Below are positions 11,618 to 21,696 of a stretch of 64,000 nt of DNA, in pieces; position 1 is the first letter of the stretch; each line of letters opens with the position of its first letter. A program made the position numbers and the translations under genes. A model generated the notes under the pieces. That model was not told where the DNA came from and did not search any database. It saw nothing but the letters and a program-made list of their open reading frames with translations. The DNA is from Conus ventricosus (taxonomy: Eukaryota; Mollusca; Gastropoda; Neogastropoda; Conidae), in NCBI GenBank assembly GCA_018398815.1, contig CM031609.1:26654021-26718020 (forward strand), in the 5' to 3' direction.

Positions 11618-11856
11618 TTGACAGACTTGGCTTGTACTTAACTTAAGAACCTAACTAGTACTTACTTAAGAACTTAACAAGAACTTAACTTAGAACCTAA
11701 CTAGTACTTACTTAAGAACCTAACTAGTACTTAAAACTAGAACTTATTTTTTTTGCACTTAACTTGTAATTTACTTGCACTTAACATAAAAATGTACTTT
11801 CTATAACTAACTTAACTTGTACTTATCTAGTTCTTAACTTGTACTTTATCTAGTTC
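11618..11856. repeat. AACTTAAG-type tandem repeat
   Basis: Degenerate units built from ACTTAACTTAAGAACCTAAC and its relatives fill the gap between the polymerase and the 3' end of the SPGR gene. A comparable repeat (ACTTGATTAAGAACTTG units) follows the 3' end of the same gene in Polinton 2 at 61275-61500. Confidence 0.75.
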
Positions 11857-12311
11857 TTAAAAACTATTCCATAGAAATGGGTCTACAACAGGAGGTTGCA
11901 CTTTTTTGCAGAAGCTGGTTCTTCTTCTTTTACTGTTTTTGTGGGGGTTTGTGACTTTGCTGCTAAGTATGGCGTTAGACATTTGTTGCTAAAACTCCCC
12001 CACCAACAACAACAGCAGCAAATACATAATAATACATCTTATCGTTTGTTTGTGATTGTGTTTGTTGTTATTGGGTTGTTGTTGGCGGCGGCGATGTTGT
12101 ATTACTATCTAATAATTTTTGTTTTGCTGATTGGTTTGCTTTTCTTAGTTTGTTCCATTCAGCTAGTTTAACGCCCGCCTCAACACGTCCAGGACTTTTA
12201 GACTTAGTAACATTACTCACCTGTGGTACATTCAACTTGCGGAGCACTTACTTGTGGCACATTCTGCTCCTGCGGACTGTCCTGCGGCGTCTTCTTCTCC
12301 TGATCGCTCAT
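11857..12311 (-). pseudogene. Small single-TM protein with SPGRVEAG motif, Polinton 1
   Basis: Read on the minus strand from the ATG at 12311. It begins with a charged Gln/Glu/Pro segment, then a basic motif SPGRVEAGVKLAEWNK (about 12190-12140), a Pro/Gln-rich linker, one hydrophobic segment (FAAVVVGGGVLA, about 12030-11995), and a tail ending VDPFLWNSF. Polinton 2 has the homologue at 60795-61250 with PGRVAAGKKLAEWNKQ, a similar TM segment and tail LYFDPFQ. The family recurs, from memory, in animal Polintons without a known function; a membrane-anchored DNA- or virion-associated protein is a guess. Two or three frame changes break this copy. Confidence 0.6.
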
Positions 12312-12447
12312 ATTTTTTTATTGCGATTTAAATTTAATAATGATCAAAATTAATATGGTTAAAAGTAATTAATCCCATGATGAATGGACATAACATCGTC
12401 CCAAATCTGTAATACATGTCACATGCAAGAGTTTCTAGGGACTTGTT

Positions 12448-12760
12448 TTAAAACCGGATTTGTGATAAGTCATATTTTAAATCTTCTTCTGAATCAACCG
12501 GCGCCATCTTACTTACTAACTTAGCATATAGACTAATCATTGTCTGCCCCACCGATCTAACCATTTTTGACCCTAGCTGCGCTTCGTACCTAGCGTAGTA
12601 CTTCTCAACGTCTGATGTAGACAGTTGCTGAATCTGTTCAACACTTAGTTCAGTGCCTAAATACTGTCTAGTTTTCACACGCAGCCAGAGAGTATAATCT
12701 TTCTTTATGGCAGTGGTCCACGGAGTAGTCTGCTTGCTCCTCACACTTTAATAGTTCGTC
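12448..12760 (-). pseudogene. Conserved ~120-aa protein, Polinton 1
   Basis: Minus-strand reading from ATG 12760 gives an acidic start, then (after a frame change) KERLYSLA, and an open 98-residue stretch containing QYLGTELSVEQIQQLS, YEAQLGSKMVRSVGQT and LVSKMAPVDSEEDL. The intact homologue in Polinton 2 is at 60340-60702 with the same block order. I recognise no enzyme motif. It looks alpha-helical and soluble. It always sits between the SPGR gene and the 72-aa gene, divergent from the latter. Confidence 0.65.
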
Positions 12761-12811
12761 ACAATCCATTTTTAAAAGCAATAAAAAAATAATATAATAC
12801 TTTTTAAAACC

Positions 12812-13039
12812 ATGAGTTTAACGCTGGTTAATTATGCAGTGCCTATCGTTGGTGTTATAGTTTATTCAACCCTTGCAAAATGCTTGTTGGGAATAAAACC
12901 GCCCAACATGGAAAAGATAGAAGATTCGCCAAAAACTAGTTGCAACCTTATTTTTAGCTTTAACAACAAAAGATATCTGATTAAAAAGCACATAGACAGC
13001 CTTTCGTATTATGATTATTTTAATTATTTTTTTAGTTAA
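12812..13039 (+). pseudogene. 72-aa protein paralogue, first tandem copy, Polinton 1
   Basis: The first 35 residues (YAVPIVGVIVYSTLAKCLLG, then KPPNMEKIED) align with the neighbour at 13046-13272 (YHSAVISGLSIGYSVLAKTC). After a frame change the C-terminal part also aligns (LTTKDI against IASKDFL). It contains one hydrophobic segment near the N-terminus. Polinton 2 has only a single copy, so this looks like a local tandem duplication. Function unknown. Confidence 0.5.
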
Positions 13040-13045
13040 TAAAAA

Positions 13046-13272
13046 GATGAGTGAAAAAAAGATTATCATACGATTTACCATTCTGCTGTAATTAGCGGTC
13101 TTAGTATAGGCTATAGTGTGTTAGCAAAAACATGTTTAAAATGAGGCCGGCTGACCTAGGAAGGTTAGACATTGAGGATGTTGTTAAGGTTATAGCTGTA
13201 ATTACTGCAGGGATTGCGTCAAAAGACTTTCTTGTTACCCAGGGGATTATCCCAGAAAATATTAGTATATAG
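13046..13272 (+). pseudogene. 72-aa hydrophobic protein, second tandem copy, Polinton 1
   Basis: After an early frame change the frame reads IYHSAVISGLSIGYSVLAKT, then a conserved ADLGRLDIEDVVK-type segment and a C-terminus QGIIPENISI. The Polinton 2 homologue (60085-60300, minus) keeps YHSAVIGG, ADLGKLDFED and QGIIPDSINM. Two hydrophobic stretches suggest a small membrane protein. It lies upstream of the TM protein and integrase on the same strand, an order conserved in both elements. Confidence 0.55.
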
Positions 13273-13310
13273 AAAGATTAATTCATAAGAAAATATTGAT
13301 TTATAAAAAG

Positions 13311-13713
13311 ATGTCTGGATTGGTTCTGATGGTGGGGAGCTATTGTTAACGCTTTGGCTTTCTCTGGAAGCAATTATATGTTTAGTAAATTGTGGTCCGA
13401 TGAAGAGAGAGAACGTCAAACAAGGCAACGAAGATTTAACCAAGGCAAGAGACGCTTATGAGAAAAGACGCATTGCTCACTTAGACTTTATTAATAAAAA
13501 GTTAAGAGAACAGGGCCATGCAGAGCACACATTTGCAGACGTTGATGACGCAATGAATGAGTATTACTTAGTAACAGGAAAGAAGTTTTTAACATCGCCA
13601 CCGCCAGAACTGTCTGACTTTATGAACCATCTGAGGAACAAAAGACTGCAGAGATAGTTTTTATTGCAGTTGGCATGACCTCAGTCTATCTTGTTGCTCA
13701 CTTTCTTGTGTAA
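13311..13713 (+). pseudogene. Conserved membrane-anchored protein (NALAFSGSNY family), Polinton 1
   Basis: The N-terminus holds IVNALAFSGSNYMFSKLW, then a charged EERERQTRQ helix, then an open 104-residue frame with RIAHLDFINKKLREQGHAEH, TFADVDDAMNEYYLVTGKK and PPPELSDF. After a further frame change there is a hydrophobic C-terminal segment ending AHFLV. Polinton 2 carries the same protein at 59688-60058. N- and C-terminal hydrophobic segments with a helical middle suggest a membrane or virion-internal protein. The role is unknown. Direct neighbour of the integrase, same strand. Confidence 0.65.
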
Positions 13714-13732
13714 AATAAAATGCATTTAAAAT

Positions 13733-14707
13733 ATGGACAATACGAAGTACAAAATATATTATTCTCCTAAAGGATATTGGAAAGGAAAGACTGCTATTGA
13801 AAACTGAGTAAAGCTGCTAGAGTTTCTGAATCAGATGCGAAAGACTGGCTTTCAAAACAGGCAATTTGGCAAAATATATCTGCCTGCCCCAAAAAGAATA
13901 ATTAAGGCCTAGATTTGTTAACTCAGTTCAAATAACACCCACCAGATGGACTTGCTGTATCTTCCACATGATAAAGTTAGAAGAAAAAAGTTTAAGTATG
14001 CTCTGACAGTTGTTGACATGGCTTCAAGATACAAAGACGCTGAACCTTTAACGGATAAAAGCTCACTGCTGTGGCTGTGGCTTTACAACAAATATGCATG
14101 CGAGGCCCATTAAAGTATCCTAGAATGATTCAAGTTGATGATGGAAAAGAGTTTTTAAAGGCTCTGTAAACCAGCTGTTTTTAAAACATCATGTTACAGT
14201 TAAGAGAGGGATCCCAGGCAACCATCGATCACAGGCCCTAGTAGAAAACTTTAATAAGAATCTAGCTGAACGCCTGTTTACCTATCAATATCACAGAGAA
14301 ATAATGGACACTACGAAGTACAGAGAACGCAACACAGAATGGGTTAGGAGGTTGCCAGCAGTCTTACGTGCATGAACAATGAAGAATTTAAGCAACAGGC
14401 CTTAAACAGTAAACGCAATCAAATTAAAAAAAAATTAGCATTACTGAAGATGTGCAGGGGACTCAAAAACTCTTGCCGTTTGGCCTAAAAGTAAGATACT
14501 TGTATGCTCCTGGAGAGCAGAAGGTGATGTTAGAATTAGAGCCACAGACCCCATATGGAGCGTAGACGTATATGAAGTTGAAAGAATCATGAAAACAGAC
14601 CCTCCCGTGTATTATTTAAGAGAAACTCTCTCTTCTAAAAAGACTGCCCTAAAAGATCGTTTGTTCGTGAAGAGCTGCAAGTTGTCCCGCCAAACACAGT
14701 GAGTTAA
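13733..14707 (+). pseudogene. Retroviral-type integrase, Polinton 1
   Basis: Catalyses insertion of Polinton ends. The start at 13733 gives MDNTKYKIYYSPKGYWKG, followed by a helical N-terminal region. The DDE core shows DLLYLPHDK (first Asp, about 13948), IQVDDGKEF (second Asp, about 14128) and SQALVENFN (Glu, about 14230), then a basic C-terminal part with FGLKVRYLY and RATDPIWSVDVYEV. All three acidic residues are present, but the frame changes at least five times (for example near 13800, 13900, 14060, 14160 and 14370). The gene ends at 14707 with PPNTVS, matching PPGTVPVA in Polinton 2. Confidence 0.85.
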
Positions 14708-14782
14708 CAAAAAAAAAAATAGTATTTATTTTTTGTTTAAACTTTTTATTTGTTAAACTTATTTTTTTGCTCTATTTTGGGT

Positions 14783-15319
14783 TTAACTGATCGTGTGTTG
14801 TTTTTCAATGTTCTGTTTAATTGCATCAGTGTCTACCTGTCGTGAAGTAAAAGTCTTTCTCCACTCTTTTTGAAGTTCAATTTTTTGTCGTCTGTAATCC
14901 TCACCATCAGCCATAAGCTTCTGAAATTCTTCGTCTGTAATTTTTCATCCTGTAATGATTTGCTTATTCTTAATCTTAATGAACAAAGTTTTGCTGATGC
15001 TAGGGCTACAATGGCAGTGTGCTTTGTAATTTAGGAGTTTTTTTTTTTTTAAACAGCACTTACAATCATAGACACAGCCCCTAAACCCAAACCAAGGCCC
15101 CCTAATGCTAAAGAGACTGGCGCCCCAGCCCAGTGGCTAAAAGAGCAACACTAGACCCAGCACTTACGCTAGCTACAGCTGAGGAGCGCAGTATTACATA
15201 AGAAAGAGTATTTAAAGCTTTAGCATATTTCTTCTAGTAACTCTATACTTATCTAAGTCGCTTTCTACTTCCTTTTGAAGTTCAGTTATTTGCTCTAACC
15301 TAAACTGTTGAACCTCCAT
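14783..15319 (-). pseudogene. Hydrophobic Gly-rich / ITDEEF protein, Polinton 1
   Basis: Minus-strand start MEVQQFRLEQITELQKEVES, then a basic segment, a Gly/Ala-rich hydrophobic region (LALGGLGLGLGAVSMIVSAV) and a C-terminal coil with KITDEEFQKLMADGEDYRRQ. The Polinton 2 homologue at 54615-55296 has ITQMQQ, a similar Gly-rich stretch, and ITDEEFSRLQADFDDYKRQK. I know this family only as a recurrent invertebrate Polinton protein. A pore-like or membrane-active virion protein is conceivable but unproven. Several frame changes. Confidence 0.6.
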
Positions 15320-15329
15320 TTTTTAATTA

Positions 15330-16187
15330 AGATTATTTTTAAATTAATCTTGTACATATCTTCTATTAATCTTCCGGCAGCACATTCATTAACAGAGTAA
15401 AACGCAATAAAATCAACATACTTAATGAAAATAAAGTCGAGTACTGTTAGTTTGTCTTTGTCACCATCACAGTAACCTTGTCAGATGATACATGGGGTGT
15501 TTATTTTGTCTCCGTTTTTAGTAATTGCAATACCGAGCTTAAGAGGAGCATCCAAGTTTTCAGCCTTTATTTGTATGCCTCTAATAAACGTATGTTCTGG
15601 CAAACTAGTATCGCCCTCACTCGGAGTAATAAATAAGCGAAAATCATCGTCATTTGCCTAGGTAGTGACGGTTTTCGTTGGGGTAAATTCTAAGCCAACG
15701 GTGTCACCCCCCATTCAGCTAAGGACTTCTTTCTCTGTAGCGTATATTCAGAACCCTGCCAAGTTATTTTAATCTGTTTTTCTGTTGTGTTCCTGGAACC
15801 AGGCTAACAAGAAAGGGACCTGCATTTAAGGCTTTTCTAAAATTGTTTTCCTTATCAAAGTATACATTAGGGCTTCGTAGTTCAAACTTTAAATTCCAAG
15901 CAATTTCTGGAAGCTACGCCCAAGCATTCTCTCTTTTATGAAGTTTGTATTCATGTTTGCCAAAATCGTTTGCCCTTAAATTTCTTATCTCTTCTAGGGT
16001 GGGAATTGCTGTCGTTTTTTGTCTTCAATTTCTGTTCGTTTGTAAACCCCATCATCTGTGTATCCAAATCCATAAACATTTCCTGGCACTCCTATTAGAT
16101 CAAACTCGGTTGTGTCTGCTAGGTCTTTTAACTCTACTGCAACGCATTTAGGAGACTAGCTGCGCTTTGATTCTGGCCTCGAGCATT
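15330..16187 (-). pseudogene. Conserved unknown protein (DLADT family), Polinton 1
   Basis: Minus-strand reading contains LKDLADTTEFDLIGVPGN, VYGFGYTDDGVYKRTE, a block with LGRSF-type and GGDTVGLEFTPTKT segments, and a C-terminal part ending in the FIKYVDFIAFYSVNE region. The Polinton 2 homologue (49364-50243, minus) has LKDLADTEDF, GGLYGFENSKDGYYK and LTFFDRQKSF. There are no catalytic motifs that I recognise. The beta-rich look would suit a structural or fibre-like protein, but that is a guess. The order relative to the ATPase is swapped between the two elements. Both limits are approximate because of frameshifts. Confidence 0.5.
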
Positions 16188-16203
16188 CTTTTTAATATTA
16201 AAA

Positions 16204-16845
16204 TTAAAATAAACAAACGTATTGAACTGGGGGGTCAGTCCGTAAGCATAGCTTAGCGTGCTTAGATTTTTCTAACTGCTCTTTTATTTTTTTTAACTCA
16301 TCTTTGTCCTTATTATATAATTTTCACTTAATCATTCTTCAAAACTATCTTTGTCCTTAGTGTAAAATAATACAACCGATTTTAACTGCGATCTAAAGTC
16401 TTTTAAGACAGCATTGTATTTTTGAGTTAAGAGCCACACAGAGACTAAGGCGTGGCGTCCGCTAAAGGCTAGCTTTGACAGAGCTTTTCTTTTTTTAACA
16501 ATGTCTCGTTCAGCTGAACAGTCATCAATAATAAAACAGCGTTTCAGTTCCCTCAAATAGTCATAGTAATGTTCTAAACAGTCGCTCAGTTTGTCGCTAG
16601 GATCAACTAGAATATATTATCGTCTGTCCAAATAAACTTCCTTTCTTTGTAAGATTGTTGTGCTTAATGGTTGTGCAGAATATAACAATGTGCTCGTAAT
16701 GAAACCTGTATATGTTTGTAACAAATCAAGTACGAATACAGTTTTCCCACACCCAGTAATCCCGCAGATAAGAGAAACAGTGCGGATCTTTTGGCAGAAA
16801 CTTCAAACTATCCATCTGTTTTTAATATGGTTATTTCTTCTGCAT
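16204..16845 (-). pseudogene. Packaging ATPase (FtsK/A32 type), Polinton 1
   Basis: Would drive DNA into the capsid. On the minus strand a P-loop SLICGITGCGKT is legible near 16790-16755 once a frame change is allowed. An open 74-residue stretch at 16556-16332 follows with the Walker B-like CFIIDDCSAERD, SGRHALVSVWLLTQKYNAV and VVLFYTKDKDSFEE. The C-terminus reads LRTDPPVQYVCLF before a stop at 16204. Polinton 2 has the same protein at 48733-49359. The start near 16845 nearly touches the capsid gene stop at 16847, suggesting co-transcription from the capsid side. Confidence 0.8.
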
Positions 16846-16846
16846 T

Positions 16847-18116
16847 TTAATAAGCCACGTCTTTTAACCTGTTTTCTTCAATGTTTAACTGAGCATCACA
16901 AACCATAAAAATGTGCATTTTTATTGGGGCGTTTCCGTCTGCTTTCTTGTGAATATTTATTTTATACCATCTTGCCCTACCCTTTCTCCACTTCCAAACA
17001 ATCTGTTGTCAAATGTGGATCTAAAATCCAGCCACAGCCCATATTTGGTTATTAAGTAGTCTTCGAGTCTTACATCATAAAGGCGAAGTTTTTTTACATA
17101 CGCGATCAACTGCAGGATCCCATTGCCTACCTCCAGCAAACATCTTTCTTATTTCATCAAGTGTTGGTGAGGTAAAAGTCCGCGACCCGAATACAACTGA
17201 TCAGACTTGCCATTTATGCACAGTCAACCTTCTCAATTTTTGGATTATAAAACGCTTCTGATTCTCTCTGAAAAGGAGTTGTTCCTTCAGTAAACAAGAA
17301 CAAAATTCCTTTTAAAGACTTCAAAGACTGATTTAGATGTATGTTCCAGAGAGTGTCTCGCTTGTTTCTATTTTCTGTAGTGGAGTGTATAACTCTTTCA
17401 TATATAAATAACTGTTTTATTTTTATACTGGGTTAAAATTGTTCTGGCCAGTTCGGGTTAGTAACAACATCAAACTCAAGAGAAATGTCGCTGACTGTGT
17501 ATTTAGCTAAAGGGTCTTCAGACAGAACAACAGAATCGCTAGGATTAAATGTCAGTTCATAAGTAAGTTTTTCTTTTAGTGCAACCTTGGTAATATGGCA
17601 TTATGCGTCTTTAAACAGTTCAAAATCTAGAGGGATGCAGAATCTGTTGCAAATGCTTCTGCTACTGCCTCATCTTTAACATCGCCCTTTGCATGCTCCG
17701 CTTTAAGCCTGTGCTTGAGAGACCGTTTGGGCTTTGTATTCCTGATAAACTTTCTCTTTTCTTTCTTTTTTATGCAGCCATAGATCAGAATAAAGGGCAA
17801 AAATGTCTGCCTCGCTTAGTACAAAGACTTCTCTCCCCTCCAGTTTGATTGCCATATGTTTAACGATTGCCCTGCCCAAATTAGCACGACAGTAGCATTG
17901 GGATCTGTTGATTTAATATATATTTTAATGATAGTTTAGCAGTGCTGGCATTATAACATCGCCAGCGCCAAGATCAGGGAACTTAACTATTAAAACTTGT
18001 CCAGGCTGAACTGTTGATGGAGTATTTACACTAATTACAGTCTGCCTTATACCTCTTACGCCATGGGGTTCCTTCTCTTTTCTGTATGGATCGAGGTCAC
18101 AACCATATGAGTTCAT
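16847..18116 (-). pseudogene. Probable major capsid protein (double jelly-roll type), Polinton 1
   Basis: Minus-strand start at 18116 gives MNSYGCDLDPYRKEKEPHG, then VQPGQVLIVKFPDLGAGDVI, GRAIVKHMAIKLEGREVF and DIFALYSDLWL. Downstream, in other frames, are RLYDVRLEDYLITKYGLWLD and RLFGSGERV, with an end near QLNIEENRLKDVAY. Polinton 2 carries VKFPDLGADE, IKLEGQEIFSLYNADIFF, a 171-residue open stretch and LDDYLTTKYGLWIDLRST. From memory, this FGLWID...LHGSGR end is typical of the large capsid protein of invertebrate Polintons. The jelly-roll fold is inferred from the family. Many frameshifts. Confidence 0.7.
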
Positions 18117-18150
18117 TTTTTATAAAACAAAAAGAATATAAATAAAAAAT

Positions 18151-19435
18151 ATGGATGAAGATTTTGACCCGATTAATCCTGTTGGTGGAGAAGAAAGAGA
18201 TCTGTCAGGCCCTTCATTTGAAGAGATGAAACAGAATTAGGTCCTTCATTGCGCGAAGAACTTGAAAGAGCAGCAGAAGGTTCTTCAATCCCTTCATTAG
18301 AAGAATCAGAAACACCCCCTTCAGTTAGCGCATCTCGTGCAGAACTATTAACAAATAGAATTAACTCATTCTACATAAGCTTAGGACTAGAGCCGCCAGA
18401 AGGTCATAGTCCTTTTGATTTTAAGATTGATAAAAGCAACCATCTGTATATAAGAACTAGCAGAGGAAATTTTGTAAGAGTTACTACAAGCCAGAACCCA
18501 ACTAGTTTTTAAAACTAAACACAATTAGGCAGAGGATTCCTGTTGCTGACCAAAGGCGATTAAACATTTTAAATTTAAGGCCTGAGCTGTTAGTCTTTTA
18601 CAGAACTTGGGGCGGAGGTTGCCAACACGATCTGAAATAGAAATGACCTCTTTTCGAGAGTTAGGCCCAAGAACAGATGATGCAATAGCAGAAATTGAAA
18701 CAAGTTTTAATGAGGAGACACAGTTAAAAACAATTAACGATTCTCCATTGCCTATGCGTGAAATCCTGGGGCTTAATGCTGCTCTGCGAACAATAAGGGT
18801 GAAACTAACAAACAATTTAGCAAAACTTGGTGAGCTAGATACAGAGATAGAAGAAGAAAAAAATAAGCTGGCTGATGCAGATTGATAACAATTTAGGGCA
18901 AGAAGAAAAGGCTAGAATACAGCAGAAAATTACAGGATTTAATGATAGAAAGGGCGGCTAGGTTAGAAACGCTGTCTACTAACAAAGCGCAGCTAGCATC
19001 ACAAACAAACAGAATCAGAGAAACTATAAACAGAACACTTTATGAAAACACTACGCTAGCTGAAAGAATAAGGACTCTGTTCAGAGAACAGGGGATTACA
19101 TAGTTAGTATATTAACAGCCGTTGGTTTGCTATCTCTACACTCGTTTATGCTTTAACAGGTGGTGCGCCAACAGGGCCAGTAGCGCCTCCAACGCCCCAG
19201 CCTGGTAAAAGTTGGATTAGAAAACAATGCATCATCTAGCAAACTTATTAAAGAAGTTAGCTGCTAAAAGCGCTTGATGCTCTGCCTGGCATAATAGGCA
19301 GTGTTGTTAGTTGGGTTTTTGTCTACTATAGGCAAAGTTGCTGGTTATATGGCCGACCATCTGTGGACGTTGGGAGTACTAGCTGCTGGATTAATTTTTA
19401 GTGAAATAAAGTACAGCCAATCCAGTAAAAGTTAA
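18151..19435 (+). pseudogene. Coiled-coil plus C-terminal TM protein, Polinton 1
   Basis: Starts MDEDFDPINPVGGEERDLSG at 18151 with an acidic, probably disordered N-terminus. It continues as a helical protein with FNEETQLKTINDSPLPMREI and VKLTNNLAKLGELDTEIEEE (long coiled coil, about 18640-18890), then YENTTLAERIRTLFREQGIT. After a frame change there is a hydrophobic segment, a Pro/Gly-rich spacer (GAPTGPVAPPTPQPG), and a last helix ending WTLGVLAAGLIFSEIK. Polinton 2 holds the homologue at 52130-53286. The family recurs in cnidarian and mollusc Polintons; a tail- or membrane-penetration role is only a guess. Its 3' end overlaps the convergent structural gene by 45 bp. Confidence 0.65.
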
Positions 19436-20623
19436 AAATACAACAAGGGCTGTCTTTTCGCTAGTATGACTGTCAGTGTGAGGCAGATTAACAGGTGGCG
19501 TGCTTTCTGGGCTGCTTTCTGGCTGTGGGGGGCTTTCTGGGGTGTTTATAACTGGATCGCTTTCTTCAGGCTAAGTACTTTTTTTTTTAATGGATGGAGC
19601 AGGCCTTGTGTTTAAGCATTTATTGTGCCCTAAGTTTTGGTCGTCTCCAGCTATGAGGATTTCGTTATTATAATTCTGTATCATACCAATCTGTAGTCTA
19701 AGGTCAGAGGGCAGCATGTATAATCCATGGCCTACAACAAGTCAACCTTTGACCTAGCATGTGCAAGAACATCTTGATACCTTTGTATGCTGGAAGGCAA
19801 ATCAACAGCAGAGTTAATAGCATCTTCTAAATTGGTAGAAATTGTTTTCTAGCATCAAAGCCTGTAGATTGATCTACTATGCTAGACTTGGTCTGTGCTT
19901 GCGCTCCTAATACACACCAAACGTATGTCCTTATGGAGTCATTGAGTCTTTGCACGCCTGGCATTGTTAGACCTTTACTTTTATCTAAGATAAATGTTGT
20001 CCAGGCATTAGGATGTTTTTGTTCTATGGATTCCAATCGAACTTGTGTGTTTGGTTGAAAAGAGGTGTGGCCGGGCCAGTAGTCATAAGTATATTCTCTT
20101 TTTTACACCCCACAAATACAATGTGCCTAACCCATGATTGCGGTCTACTTTTGTCTAAAGTCAGTTGAAGGATCAATGTTAAATTGTTGCAGATTCTTTC
20201 ATATGCATTATTGTCTATTGGGCTTTTAAATGGATTAAACGCGTTGTCGTTAGGGAGTGGCACTTGTAGTTCAGTTAGTATTCGCCTGTACTGGTAATAA
20301 ACATGAAAGTTATATACTGACCTTACTAAAAGATTGGGATGGTTAAATGGTTTGAATATGAAACACCACAACCAGTAGTTGCGCAGTAAATGGCAAAATT
20401 TAACTGATTCTGGAAAAAAGCCATAGGGCGGGATGACCATGCTGATGGCACTCTGTCGCTCTTTATTGGTGGATTTAAATATTTAGTTAGTGGGTTTACA
20501 GTCTAACCCGGAAGCCGTATGATCCATCTACTGCAATGGTTAAATTGCTGAAGTCCAAAGATTTGGGGTTATAAAACGCTCTACATTGTAAGCAGCATGT
20601 TCAATATATTTAAAAGCTACCAT
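19391..20623 (-). pseudogene. Probable minor capsid / structural protein with C-terminal TM tail, Polinton 1
   Basis: Minus-strand start near 20623 (MVAFKYIEHAAYN). A 138-residue open stretch at 20440-20024 has GFFPESVKFCHLLRNY, LLVRSVYNFHVYYQYRRILT and NAYERICNNL. Next, in another frame, come HPNAWTTFILDKSKG, RLNDSIRTYVWCVLGAQAQT and a segment with RYQDVLAHARSKVDL. The end is Pro-rich (TPESPPQPESSPEST) followed by a hydrophobic helix before the stop at 19391. The homologue in Polinton 2 (50966-52159) shows the same order and the same tail. Position beside the major capsid gene suggests a penton or minor capsid role; this is inference. Confidence 0.6.
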
Positions 20624-20658
20624 TTTTTAAAAATAGTTTTTTAAATAGTTATAAAAAG

Positions 20659-21270
20659 ATGCGCATCTATATAAACCAACAAAACAAACGTGTGTTCTTA
20701 ACGTACCCAACTGACAACAGGCGCGGTAATTATAGGGTTGCCCTTAGAGAAATTGGGTTTAAAGTTATGTGGGCTAACATATCTGAAAAAGGCTCAAAAT
20801 AACTGGATTAATGTTAATGACAAACAAGGCAATCTATGAAAACATTTAAAAATACCTGATGGTTACTACAACTTTTGTTCTTTAAGAGAAGTATTTAGCA
20901 TTTTGGCATTAAGTTAAAAATTAATGAGGCAAATCTTATAATTACTATAAATTTTCCAGAACTTGATGAAAAAAGGGAGTATGTTTTTCCTAGAAGCCTT
21001 GCTCGATTTTGGGCTTTTATAATAGAGGTGAAACATATAGCTTCAGCACACACGGCTTGTAGAATGGGCATTTATGAGTATTTAGGTAATAGAGCATCCG
21101 ATTTTCTCGTAAACCCCATTTTGTATGTTCATTTACAACAGTTAAGAACATGTGCTAATTTGTTTGCTGGCTATCCATCTACAGTTCTAAAGGTTTTGCT
21201 ACCAACTAGGGCAGGGTTTTGCGATTATCAGTTATATACGTTTGACGGAGACAACCAATTTAAAGATTAA
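20659..21270 (+). pseudogene. Conserved late protein (IPDGYY family), Polinton 1
   Basis: Starts MRIYINQQNKRVFLTYPTDN at 20659, followed by YRVALREIGFKVMWANIS. Next are KIPDGYYNFCSLREVF, INFPELDEKREYVFPRSLAR and, in the final frame, PILYVHLQQLRT, YPSTVLKVLLPTRAGFCDYQ and a stop at 21270. The Polinton 2 homologue (50354-50948) has VPDGYYGSCSLKEAMS and GRPSTVLRALPSGKAAYCDY. From memory, proteins with a DGYY/DGHY plus LA..LGF layout are widespread in animal Polintons and are thought to be virion components. Two or three frame changes. It is the last gene before the right inverted repeat. Confidence 0.6.
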
Positions 21271-21390
21271 TTAGCGAAAATATAAATTCATTGGATGTAA
21301 AAATAACTAACCAAGATGAAAGCCAGTTGTTGTTCTGATTTATTAATAGAGCTGGAAGTAGAAGAGCGTATTAAAAAAGTAGTAAGGACT

Positions 21391-21696
21391 CAGTCCCGCG
21401 GACGTTAATAGCGCTGGAAGTAGACGGACGTACTGTAAACCCTTAATTTTTTTATGCCCTGGGAGAGAATGTAAATATGCGGGTTCACGATCACCAAATC
21501 TTATCTTGCACGAAAACCCCGTTTTAATGTGCTGATTACGTCGATTTTAGAGGTTTTTTGCGCGTTAAGTTTGTTTAGAAACAGGTGTTAATTTTGGCCA
21601 AAACTGATATGAGATGGACGTGATTTGTATGTGAAAAGGGGGGGTTTCGTGCAAAATAAGATAGGGTGAGCTTGAACCCGTATAAAGACATTCTCT
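21391..21696 (-). repeat. Right terminal inverted repeat of Polinton 1
   Basis: Reverse complement of the left end (7112-7384). It shows the same internal fold-back: 21463-21520 is repeated inverted at 21638-21696, leaving a loop of about 120 bp. The outermost base before the resumed satellite is at 21696. Confidence 0.85.

Larger units (their letters stand above)
7112..21696 (+). mobile_element. Polinton/Maverick element 1 (complete, both ends)
   Basis: A 14.6 kb element with terminal inverted repeats starting AGAGAATGT and ending ACATTCTCT, inserted in a satellite unit whose two halves flank it. The flanks share ACTTG on the right and ACGTTG on the left: a short target duplication with one extra base. 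Gene order is polymerase (+), SPGR protein (-), 120-aa protein (-), two 72-aa paralogues (+), TM protein (+), integrase (+), hydrophobic protein (-), unknown (-), ATPase (-), major capsid (-), coiled-coil/TM protein (+), structural protein (-), late protein (+). Polymerase, integrase, ATPase and capsid together define the Polinton family. Almost every gene has indels, so the copy is not intact as read. I could not find the cysteine protease usual in the family. Confidence 0.9.

Noticed and set aside
11896..12353. Two + strand frames with hydrophobic stretches (91 and 67 residues)
   Set aside because: They are antisense to the SPGR protein gene, whose homologue is intact in Polinton 2.
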